Notes under the pieces: model-generated | Databases searched by the model: none | Seen by the model: only the letters and a program-made list of their open reading frames with translations | What the model was told of the DNA's origin: nothing | Translations under genes and position numbers: made by a program | In this document: in pieces, positions 48,490 to 56,125 of the stretch | Numbering within the stretch: the stretch's first letter is position 1 | Layout of the letters: each line of letters opens with the position of its first letter | NCBI GenBank assembly: GCA_021777995.1 | Contig: JAJYCW010000002.1 | Span: 1 to 64,000, forward strand | Length of the DNA: 64,000 nucleotides | Direction: 5' to 3' | Source: a bacterium | GTDB taxonomy: Bacteria; Armatimonadota; Chthonomonadetes; Chthonomonadales; Chthonomonadaceae

Positions 48490-49533
48490 TTACGGACGCT
48501 GAATGACCTGGTCTGCAAGGTGCAGTAGGTCCTCGGGTAATTTCAGTTTAAGATTGGCAGCAGTAGCAATGTTAATGGTTAAAACAGTGGCGCGTGGCCC
48601 CCTCACCTGCATGTCCGCAGGTGTAGACACACCGCTTAGTATTGTCGCAGCCATCTCCGCCGTTACATCACCCAGGTCCTTATAGTTAGGGGAAAGCGCT
48701 ACGAGAGCACCCTGCGCAACGGTTACGGGAGACAGGCCAAGCATTGGAATATTTTGAGCATGCGTGAACCGAGTAGTTGCACCAAGTGCAGCGGAATCAG
48801 TGGACATCGGGTCGGCAATGATCCACATCGCGTCCACCTTGCCCGCCAATGAGTTTAGAGCACTTTCGATGTCCCGGTCGGAGCTTATACCTTTGGCAAC
48901 GAGGGATATCTGCAGCGCATTGGCCTCTGTTGAGGCCAACGAAAGAAAAGCCGACGAGGTGGGATCACCGACAGTGTAAAGCACTCCCACCCGCTTAACC
49001 GCAGGGTCTGCAATTTGAAGAGTCTCGAGCTGCTTGCCAGGATCAACCAGCAGAGTTGTACCGGTAAACTCACCACCAGGTTTCTGAATGCTGCTGGCTG
49101 CGCCCAACGATACCGGGTTTAGAATCATGCAGAAGACTGCCGGTATTTTAGAATGAAGTGAGACAAGGTCCAAAACCGCATCTGAGCCTATGGTACAGAC
49201 CAGGTTCGGGTTTTCACGAAGGTGCCGTTCAATAGCAGTAGTGTCAGACTTTACCGATCCATCGAGAGTCAGGACGTCATATGAAAGCTTCATATCGTTT
49301 GCGACTTCACGACGATTTAGCCCATCGCGAAAGCCCTGCACAGCCGGCTGGTAGAATGTGCTGTTACTCGACACAATCACGAGTATTCGCGCCACCGAGC
49401 GGCTGCCCTCAAAAGCCGTGGCAGGAACTCCACTGAATAAGAGCAGCATTGTTGCGAGGGCTAGAAACCTTCTCGCACTACAATGTTTATAACACCAAAA
49501 AATTTCGTCTTTCACAACCACTAGTGTTGCCAC
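48490..49533 (-). CDS. ABC-type substrate-binding protein (ABC_sub_bind, PF04392 family)
   Basis: A 347-residue exported protein with a signal peptide ending near residue 40 (LALATMLLLFSGVPATAFEG). RILVIVSSNSTFYQPAVQGF is the start of the first lobe. The second lobe has VKRVGVLYTVGDPTSSAF, then IPMLGLSPVTVAQGALVALS. No ABC permease or ATPase gene is nearby, so it most likely delivers a ligand to the histidine kinase encoded 28 bases downstream. The start is uncertain: GTG 49533 is used, but GTG 49521 is possible. Ligand unknown; the family includes amino-acid and aromatic-compound binders. Confidence 0.85.
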   Translation of the reverse strand: MATLVVVKDEIFWCYKHCSARRFLALATMLLLFSGVPATAFEGSRSVARILVIVSSNSTFYQPAVQGFRDGLNRREVANDMKLSYDVLTLDGSVKSDTTAIERHLRENPNLVCTIGSDAVLDLVSLHSKIPAVFCMILNPVSLGAASSIQKPGGEFTGTTLLVDPGKQLETLQIADPAVKRVGVLYTVGDPTSSAFLSLASTEANALQISLVAKGISSDRDIESALNSLAGKVDAMWIIADPMSTDSAALGATTRFTHAQNIPMLGLSPVTVAQGALVALSPNYKDLGDVTAEMAATILSGVSTPADMQVRGPRATVLTINIATAANLKLKLPEDLLHLADQVIQRP

Positions 49534-49832
49534 AACCCTGTCACTTCTGCAGGGTATAGCAACTTAGATAATGAGTTAATTTCACTGCGCACAGTTAGAT
49601 CGTTGCGATTGCCAACTACGATTTACAGTTAAATCAATCGACTGTACAGGGTTGCGGCTTTAAATGTTTAGAATTCACTTATTATTCGCACAACGGTATA
49701 GTTTGGTATTGCTGCGTGGTCACACTTTAATTTCAGACTCGTTGTTGGTACCATAACGCGGCACCGCAATTATCAGATTGTTCACGCTTTGATCAGAGAA
49801 TCGTCAGTGTGTACCGCGTAGGAGCTACTAAA

Positions 49833-52151
49833 ATGAAACCAGCAAAGCAGATTAGATACAGGTGCATGTGGGCAGCTGTTGCAGGCGCTGCAGTAACTCT
49901 TGCCGCAAATGCCGCCAGCGCACAGGACAGCAATAATTCATGGTGGAATAGTAATTCAATTGGCTCGAACTACCGCGTAAATCAGAGCGGAAACCAGCTT
50001 CCGCCCTCGGATCCGTCCCAGCCTCTGGACGTGTCTACCCAGAACGCAGTGAGCAGCGGCCCAGTAAGGATGGCACGATTCGTTCGGGCCGAGGGCAACG
50101 TTACGTGGAGGCCATTAGCTGGCGGTAGCTGGTCTCAGGCTACCGTTAACCTGCCACTCCGCCAGGGAGCACAGATTTGGGTGACCGACGGCGGCCGTGC
50201 TGATCTTCAGTTTGACGATGGAACAGAGCTTCGTATAGGAAATGGTGGTCTGGTCACGCTAAAGACGATGTACAGTGACTCGCAGGGTGAGTATACGCGA
50301 ATTACGCTTCGAAATGGTCTTGCAACGCTTCGGTTGTTGCACAGCAACTCCATTTATCAAATCGATACCCCTATTGTATCGGTGACAGCTAACGGTCAAA
50401 CACGGGTTCGTATTGGCGTAGGGGATGGTGTGGAAGTAGCTGTGCAGGCAGGTAGTGCTCAAGTGCAGGGTGAACAGGGCACCATCACGATGCAAAATGG
50501 CCAATACATGGGCCTAAATGACGGATCCTCTCCATTTGATCCTCAGGCCATGCCGCAAGAGGACAGCTGGGATCGGTGGAATGACAGGCTTGATGCCAAT
50601 ATGTATGGTTCACCAACCTATTCCGGCAGTGACCACCTTCCGGCAAACATCGCGGTAGCGGCTGGGAATCTGAGCCAATATGGCAACTGGGTCGATACTC
50701 CAAGCTATGGCTGGGTGTGGCAGCCAGAAGTTTCGCAACCAGATTGGCGTCCCTACTCCGATGGACGGTGGGTTTATGTAAATCCATTTGGCTGGACATG
50801 GGTAGACAACGCGCCCTGGGGTTGGGCACCGTACCACTACGGTACGTGGACCGATCTATCGTCTGGCTGGGCATGGGTGCCGGGACCTTCCTATCAACCC
50901 TGGTGTCCTGCCGTAGTCAACTTCAGCACATATGACGGCGATGTGGCATGGGCTGCCTTGGCACCACGCGAAGTTCACTACACACGCACTAGCTTTGGGT
51001 TTGGCATTGGGTCTAACTGGTTTTCAATTAGCCAGGTTGCTGCCTATTTGCCCGTTAATCGTGATAGCTGCGATGCCGTTCCCTTCTCCAACAACTACGT
51101 GAATAATGTCACTTACGTCAATAACACCACTTACAACAACTTTGGCGGCGGGGGCAACAGTTTCACAGGTCATCCAACCGCATTCGACAGGTTCAATGCG
51201 TCCGCAGAAGGCTATGCTGCAGCAACGGGTCGAAACGTCCGCTTTATTCCTGTAAATGCCCTTCGGTCTGGTGGAATGGTTGTTAGGTCGGCACAGTTCG
51301 GGTCAGCACAAAGCTATCAGCCGCTCTCACGCACCCGTGCAAACGTGTTTGCAACTGGCGTGAGTACAGGAACTTCGTCACGTGGCGTCATCCACGTGTT
51401 TGGGCCTGCAACCGTGGCACCCAGACCTGCAATACCGATGAACGGAGGTCACTTCAATGCACCTGCTCGAGTACAACCTCCAGTATTCCGTGGGATTCCC
51501 CCGCGAGGGTCTGCATTCGCTGGCGGGCACCTACCTAATCGGTTTATAAACAACGCAAGAAATGCCCCATTCAGTTCGAATGTACCCGCCTATGTCATGC
51601 GCGCCCGTCAACAACTGAACATACCTGTGCATGGTCAGAGCAGCCGTTCTTCGTTCAATCGGCTCTTCAGCCCCGCGCCACGGCAAGCCGGGCCAACCAT
51701 TCAGCACAGTCGATCACCCTTCTGGCAGCCAATTTTTGGCAATCGATCTCGTGGCGCAAATGCTCATAATATTACACCACGGTACAATCCACCAGTGAGG
51801 TCAGCACCTAGGTACAACCCACCGGCACCTAGGTACAACCCACCGGCACCTAGGTACAACCCACCGGCACCTAGGTACAACCCACCGGCACCTAGGTACA
51901 ACCCACCTGCACCAAGGTACAACCCACCTGCACCAAGGTACAACCCACCTGCACCAAGGTACAACCCACCCGCACCAAGGTACAACCCGCCGCCGAGGTA
52001 CAACCCACCTGCACCAAGGTACAACCCACCGCCGAGGTACAACCCGCCGCCTAGGTACAACCCACCTGCACCAAGGTACAACCCGCCGGTAAGGTCGGCA
52101 CCGCAGAAAGGCGGTGGCGGTAACAGCCGCAGCAGAGGCCACCGTAGGTAA
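49833..52151 (+). CDS. Secreted FecR/DUF6600-type protein with Pro-rich RYNPP repeat tail
   Basis: A 772-residue exported protein. ATG 49833 follows GGAG by eight bases, and a signal peptide (to about ANAASA) is present. A FecR-like beta-domain lies at about residues 70-235 (LRQGAQIWVTDGGRADLQFD; YQIDTPIVSVTANGQTRVRI). DUF6600 follows at about 275-410, with Trp/Tyr-rich repeats (WRPYSDGRWVYVNPFGWTWV, PWGWAPYHYGTWT). After a Ser/Asn/Arg-rich region the C-terminus has 15 RYNPP units (about 650-755) and a basic end (GGGGNSRSRGHRR). It is probably an envelope or extracellular protein that binds polymers. Its role is unknown. It is a monocistronic gene between two signalling operons. Confidence 0.85.
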   Translation: MKPAKQIRYRCMWAAVAGAAVTLAANAASAQDSNNSWWNSNSIGSNYRVNQSGNQLPPSDPSQPLDVSTQNAVSSGPVRMARFVRAEGNVTWRPLAGGSWSQATVNLPLRQGAQIWVTDGGRADLQFDDGTELRIGNGGLVTLKTMYSDSQGEYTRITLRNGLATLRLLHSNSIYQIDTPIVSVTANGQTRVRIGVGDGVEVAVQAGSAQVQGEQGTITMQNGQYMGLNDGSSPFDPQAMPQEDSWDRWNDRLDANMYGSPTYSGSDHLPANIAVAAGNLSQYGNWVDTPSYGWVWQPEVSQPDWRPYSDGRWVYVNPFGWTWVDNAPWGWAPYHYGTWTDLSSGWAWVPGPSYQPWCPAVVNFSTYDGDVAWAALAPREVHYTRTSFGFGIGSNWFSISQVAAYLPVNRDSCDAVPFSNNYVNNVTYVNNTTYNNFGGGGNSFTGHPTAFDRFNASAEGYAAATGRNVRFIPVNALRSGGMVVRSAQFGSAQSYQPLSRTRANVFATGVSTGTSSRGVIHVFGPATVAPRPAIPMNGGHFNAPARVQPPVFRGIPPRGSAFAGGHLPNRFINNARNAPFSSNVPAYVMRARQQLNIPVHGQSSRSSFNRLFSPAPRQAGPTIQHSRSPFWQPIFGNRSRGANAHNITPRYNPPVRSAPRYNPPAPRYNPPAPRYNPPAPRYNPPAPRYNPPAPRYNPPAPRYNPPAPRYNPPAPRYNPPPRYNPPAPRYNPPPRYNPPPRYNPPAPRYNPPVRSAPQKGGGGNSRSRGHRR
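51780..52098 (+). repeat. Tandem 21-bp coding repeat, 15 copies of RYNPP
   Basis: The motif TACAACCC occurs 15 times, mostly 21 bp apart (unit PAPRYNP), with three 18-bp steps where one Ala is missing (PPRYNPP). Copies 2-6 share CCGGCACCTAG and copies 7-10 share CCTGCACCAAG, so two subtypes were amplified separately. VRSAP flanks the array at both ends. It lies inside the FecR/DUF6600 gene. Confidence 0.95.
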
Positions 52152-52249
52152 TTTGCGCATTTCTGAAATCTACTCCGAACGAGTACTCGCTCTTTTCCAG
52201 CAAGCGGGTGCTCGTTCTGTTTGCACCATAACAAAATCTTATTAACGTC

Positions 52250-52281
52250 TTAACAGAACCATAACAGCCCTTTGTTATACT
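52250..52281 (+). promoter_or_regulatory. Pho-box-like promoter of a small membrane protein gene
   Basis: TTAACA at 52250-52255, five bases, ATAACA at 52261-52266, nine bases, TATACT at 52276-52281. The 11-bp period and the nine-base gap to the -10 are exactly as in the pstS promoter at 62296-62327. A further TTAACG lies at 52242-52247. It overlaps the -35 position, as activator sites of PhoB/PhoP type do. Confidence 0.55.
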
Positions 52282-52343
52282 CTGTGATAATCTTGCAGTT
52301 ATCTGCAGATCCGCCAAAACAACTGGTATTTGGGAGACTTAGT

Positions 52344-52526
52344 TTGAAGACAAACATTAAGCCAGCATGGCTCATAGCGGCGAGCGTTGCAGTCGGGCTG
52401 TTCGTTGTAATTGTAGCGTGGCATTCTCTAGCCTCACTAACGAGTTATAGCAACACGGCTCATAGTAAGGCTGCGGGTAGAAAAGCAGATTTCAAGGCAC
52501 AGTGGAATCGCAAATCGGGGAAATAA
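52344..52526 (+). CDS. Small single-span membrane protein of unknown function
   Basis: A 60-residue protein starting at TTG 52344, with GGGAG seven bases upstream (52332-52336). It has a short N-terminus (KTNIKPAW) and one hydrophobic segment (LIAASVAVGLFVVIVAWHSL, about residues 9-28). A basic C-terminal tail follows (SKAAGRKADFKAQWNRKSGK), which may lie in the cytoplasm. No family is known to me. The promoter upstream resembles that of pstS, so it may be made during phosphate limitation. The gene is followed by a hairpin (52558-52596). Confidence 0.62.
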   Translation: MKTNIKPAWLIAASVAVGLFVVIVAWHSLASLTSYSNTAHSKAAGRKADFKAQWNRKSGK

Positions 52527-52557
52527 TCTGACCAAAGCGAAACTGATAAACGAGCTA

Positions 52558-52596
52558 CCGCGAGGCAAAGCGGGCACCTCTCGCTTTACGTCGCGG
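52558..52596 (+). terminator. Hairpin after the small membrane protein gene
   Basis: Nested stems CCGCGA/TCGCGG (52558-52563, 52591-52596) and AAAGCG/CGCTTT. It starts 32 bases after the stop codon. No T-run follows, so it is a weak terminator candidate. Confidence 0.45.
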
Positions 52597-52688
52597 CTTC
52601 ACCACAAAAGGGAACGAATCGATAGGACGACTAGCAACTGAACTGTAACAAAAATCCCTGTAGTGTGATCGTCATAGTTGGTGGTTCA

Positions 52689-52756
52689 GATATATCGGCC
52701 CTACAAGCCATCCGTGTATGGGTAAGGTTACCGTGCACCTTGTAGGCCCAAATATC
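52689..52756. other. Long imperfect hairpin in a 600-bp gene-free stretch
   Basis: GATATATCGGCCCTACAAG (52689-52707) can pair with CTTGTAGGCCCAAATATC (52739-52756), with few mismatches. The 31-base loop holds a small inner stem, GGTAA/TTACC. It lies in the 52597-53204 gap, where no protein is seen. It could be a structured RNA or a regulatory site; the evidence is limited to the pairing. Confidence 0.35.
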
Positions 52757-53204
52757 ACTACTCGGTTCGGCTACCTCTACCAGAGCATTTCATGTGTGCG
52801 AACAGGCTAGGAACGAGCAAGATTCTAAAGTCCAAAATAACGCATCTTTATTAATTTAGCTGCTCGGCTCCCCGTGCAAAGTTATACGCCGTGCACACAC
52901 TTGATTGATATTAACCTCCAGATAACGTTTGAATTGCAGGGTTTTGACGGTCATGATTACCCCCCTATGAACCTGCCAGAAATCTCAGTCGACACCACGA
53001 AACAAAGAAATTTATTTTTTAATTTGTTTTCAAATGATAAAACTGTGGATTAATCCTTTAGTCGTCCGTAATTTGCAACATTCGTAACAGTTGCTTCCAA
53101 TGGATCTGCTTTGACTCATTTGGTTCGAAGACTAAACCAGAAGAGCAAACCATCTGAACCCAGCGTGAGCAGCAACTATTGCGAGCTCAAGGAGCCTTAC
53201 TAAA

Positions 53205-54926
53205 ATGCTGCAAGACCTGTTTACTGAGCTGACGTTCAACTCGCTGCCTGTTCAGGTTGCGGTGTTGGATCCATCAGGTTGTCTGCTTAAGGTGAACCGG
53301 TTGTGGGAGACAACAGCACTATTCAGCAACGAATTTACTCCCTTCACACTTGGCGTCTCTTGCGTGGACCACTTCTGGCGGAAATCGCTCGAAGGGAATG
53401 ATCATGCCAGACGTGCTTACGAGGGTTTATCGGACATGTTTGCGGGCCGAACGCAGCAATTTTGCATGGAATATCGCGTTGGAGAAGGCGCTGGTACAGA
53501 ATGGTTCCTGATGGAAGCGGCTAAGCTGTATGAGCCTGGCCGTGGCGCCGTGTTAACTTGCACCAATATCTCATCTCAAAAACGGTATGAGATGCAAGTA
53601 GAGCTCACAAAACAGGAGGCACTTAGGGCCAGAGACGAACTAAATGAAGCGAATATACAGACCGGCATCGCAATTGAAATTGCTAATGAGTTGAATGCGG
53701 CACTACACCTGGAGAACCGAAACAAAAACCTCATTTTAAGCACCCTTCCATCAGTGCTTATAATAGTCGACAACGACCTGATCGTAACAGAGTGGACTGG
53801 AGGAAGCGAGCAGGTTTTTGGAGTAACTGCGGCAGAAGCTGTTGGCCGAAAGCTGACGGACGTTGCAATCACCGTTAATTGGGCAGAGCTTGCCTCGGCG
53901 GTCCGTCGATGCATCGCCAATGCCCAAACCGTTCGACTGGATGACTGCCGATTTCGCCGGGTAAACGGTTCAGACGGTATTTTGGGGATTACCTGCGCAC
54001 CAATGCCTCTCGCAACCTCAGATAAATGGGGCGCTCTTCTCGTTGGCGCGGACATAACCCAGCGCCGTGCACTTGAAGGACAACTGGCACACGCCCAAAA
54101 ACTCGAAGGTATTGGACAGCTAGCTGCGGGAATCGCGCACGAAATCAACACACCATCGCAGTACATCGGCGACAACGTGCGATTCGTTCAACAGGGCCTT
54201 AAAGAGATATGTGGCATTGTGGGGATGATACGCGAGTTCACAGCTCAGGGTCGCGAAAATGGCCAGCCGAGCGTTACGCTCGAAGATCTCTTCGAGGCGA
54301 TGCGCACAGCGGATGTAGATTACCTGCTTGAAGAGCTGCCACTCGCCGTGGAGCAGACGCTTGAAGGTATAGCTCACGTTAATCGCATCGTGCGTGCTAT
54401 GAAGGATTTCTCGCATCCAGGTTCGGACCAGAAAGTGTGCTCCGATATCAACAGGCTGCTAGATAGCACCATTACGGTTACCCGGAATGAGTGGAAATAT
54501 GTTGCGGAAATGCAAGCCTGCTTCGACCAGAATCTTCCCGACGTTTTGTGTTATCCCGGTGACCTTAACCAGGTCTTTCTCAACGTTATTGTGAATGCCG
54601 CGCACGCTATTGCAGATGCAAACAAGACTTCAATGCGCGAAAAGGGAACCATTCGGGTTAGCACTGAGCAGACCGACGTGTCGGTACTCATAAAGATTCA
54701 AGATACAGGGACCGGAATTCCGATCGGCGCTCGTTCACATGTATTCGACCCATTTTTCACCACGAAAGAGGTGGGACGCGGTACCGGTCAGGGATTGTCT
54801 ATCGCTCATAACATCGTAAAGGTGCGCCACGGAGGCGATATCTGGTTTGAAACCGAACTCGGTTTAGGTACTACCTTCATCATAGAACTACCCCTTGGTG
54901 ACACCTTGAAGGAGAGTAGCCATTGA
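53205..54926 (+). CDS. Soluble PAS-domain histidine kinase
   Basis: A 573-residue kinase without membrane segments. PAS-like domains lie at about residues 10-130 (NSLPVQVAVLDPSGCLLKVN) and 180-290 (STLPSVLIIVDNDLIVTEWT), joined by a coiled-coil stretch. The HisKA part has His312 in AAGIAHEINTPSQYIGDN, and HATPase has NVIVNAAHAIAD, QDTGTGIP and GRGTGQGLSIAHN. TPSQYIGDN after the His is typical of kinases linked to RpfG/HDOD-type regulators. It starts at ATG 53205 after AAGGAG (53190-53195). The next response regulator gene overlaps its stop by four bases. Confidence 0.92.
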   Translation: MLQDLFTELTFNSLPVQVAVLDPSGCLLKVNRLWETTALFSNEFTPFTLGVSCVDHFWRKSLEGNDHARRAYEGLSDMFAGRTQQFCMEYRVGEGAGTEWFLMEAAKLYEPGRGAVLTCTNISSQKRYEMQVELTKQEALRARDELNEANIQTGIAIEIANELNAALHLENRNKNLILSTLPSVLIIVDNDLIVTEWTGGSEQVFGVTAAEAVGRKLTDVAITVNWAELASAVRRCIANAQTVRLDDCRFRRVNGSDGILGITCAPMPLATSDKWGALLVGADITQRRALEGQLAHAQKLEGIGQLAAGIAHEINTPSQYIGDNVRFVQQGLKEICGIVGMIREFTAQGRENGQPSVTLEDLFEAMRTADVDYLLEELPLAVEQTLEGIAHVNRIVRAMKDFSHPGSDQKVCSDINRLLDSTITVTRNEWKYVAEMQACFDQNLPDVLCYPGDLNQVFLNVIVNAAHAIADANKTSMREKGTIRVSTEQTDVSVLIKIQDTGTGIPIGARSHVFDPFFTTKEVGRGTGQGLSIAHNIVKVRHGGDIWFETELGLGTTFIIELPLGDTLKESSH

Positions 54927-56125
54927 GGCGAATTCTATTTGTAGACGACGAAACCCGGGTTCTGCAGGGATTGTCTCGTATGATGCGCTACATGCAGCGA
55001 GAATGGCAGATGGATTTTGTAGACTCAGGTGAAAAAGCAGTCAACCTTTTTGAACAGAGTCCCTACGATGCAGTGGTTACGGACATGCGAATGCCTTGCA
55101 TGAGCGGTGCGGAACTATTGCAAATAATATGTGACAGATTCCCGGGAACACTTCGCGTGATTCTATCGGGACAGTCGGAGAAACAAGCCATTCTGCGTTC
55201 TCTAGAGTGTACGCACAGGTATCACGCCAAACCTTGTGAGGCAGCAAGCATTGTTCAAATACTTAATGAGGCGTTTGACACGCTGTTTAGCGAGTCGCCA
55301 AAGTTACGTGCAAAACTCACGGGCATAAGAAATCTCCCCTATCGCCAGGATATTGGTCACCAAATTAAGTCGATTTGCCAGGCGCAGGCGCACACACTTG
55401 CAGAGCTCACACATACTGTCTCCCAGGATGTTGCTTTATCTATCCGATTGTTGCACCTTGCAAACTCCTCATTCTTTAGCGCTCCTGGTACAGTTGCAGA
55501 CCTAAACAGCGCAGTGTTGCTGCTAGGCGCGGATGGAGTTTCACAGGTTAACGAGATTGTACAGCAGCGCCAACGTGAAGAAGCGTCTTGCTCTGCAGCG
55601 ATGCAGGATTTTGCCAGAAATGTTGGAGAGCATAGTTACCTCGTAGCGCGCGCAGCAGCACGCATTGCACGGTTGGAGCGTCGCAGTGAAGCGGAAGTGG
55701 GAGCTGCATTCACCGCGGGAATCTTACATGATGCTGGCCGATTGGCGATGATGGCGGGCATGCCGACTGAATATGAAGGGGTTGTAGCTGAGTGCGCTAG
55801 CCATCCGGATGACATTGAGCACCTGGAGCGGCGGATCTTTGGCTTCGACCACGGCGACGCAGGTAGATATATGTTAAGCCTGATGGGTATCTCACAATCT
55901 GCCGTGGATGCGGCTACATTTCACCATAGACCACGTGATCTCCAATGCAAGGAGTTTTCTGTAGCAGCAGCTATTCACGTGGCGGACTCTACAGTGAGAT
56001 GCGCAGGCGGAGGCCATCAGGGCTCATCAACGGGGTTTATCGACCTGGAATACCTTCAGCATATCGGATGTGCTCATCGGCTTGAACAATGGCAGCATGA
56101 AACAAAAAGGGAGTTACAGGCATGA
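54923..56125 (+). CDS. Response regulator with HDOD output domain
   Basis: A 400-residue REC-HDOD protein starting at TTG 54923 (AAGGAG nine bases upstream). The receiver (RRILFVDDETRVLQGLSRMM) has the phospho-Asp54 in VVTDMRMP and the late Lys in YHAKPCE. HDOD follows from about residue 135 (LPYRQDIGHQIKSICQ, VSQDVALSIRLLHLANSSFF). It retains an HD pair in ILHDAGRLAMM. HDOD proteins act in signalling without clear catalysis. Its partners are the kinase upstream and the degenerate HD-GYP regulator downstream, both translationally coupled. Confidence 0.9.
   Translation: MRRILFVDDETRVLQGLSRMMRYMQREWQMDFVDSGEKAVNLFEQSPYDAVVTDMRMPCMSGAELLQIICDRFPGTLRVILSGQSEKQAILRSLECTHRYHAKPCEAASIVQILNEAFDTLFSESPKLRAKLTGIRNLPYRQDIGHQIKSICQAQAHTLAELTHTVSQDVALSIRLLHLANSSFFSAPGTVADLNSAVLLLGADGVSQVNEIVQQRQREEASCSAAMQDFARNVGEHSYLVARAAARIARLERRSEAEVGAAFTAGILHDAGRLAMMAGMPTEYEGVVAECASHPDDIEHLERRIFGFDHGDAGRYMLSLMGISQSAVDAATFHHRPRDLQCKEFSVAAAIHVADSTVRCAGGGHQGSSTGFIDLEYLQHIGCAHRLEQWQHETKRELQA

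Noticed and set aside
51780-52098. Regular 21-bp repeat, considered as a CRISPR-like array
   Set aside because: There are no spacers; the repeats are directly joined, in frame and encode RYNPP units of a secreted protein.
51764-52234. Open frame on the minus strand rich in GGLYLGAG repeats
   Set aside because: It is the shadow of the plus-strand RYNPP repeat in another frame; repeat DNA of a multiple of three keeps all frames open.
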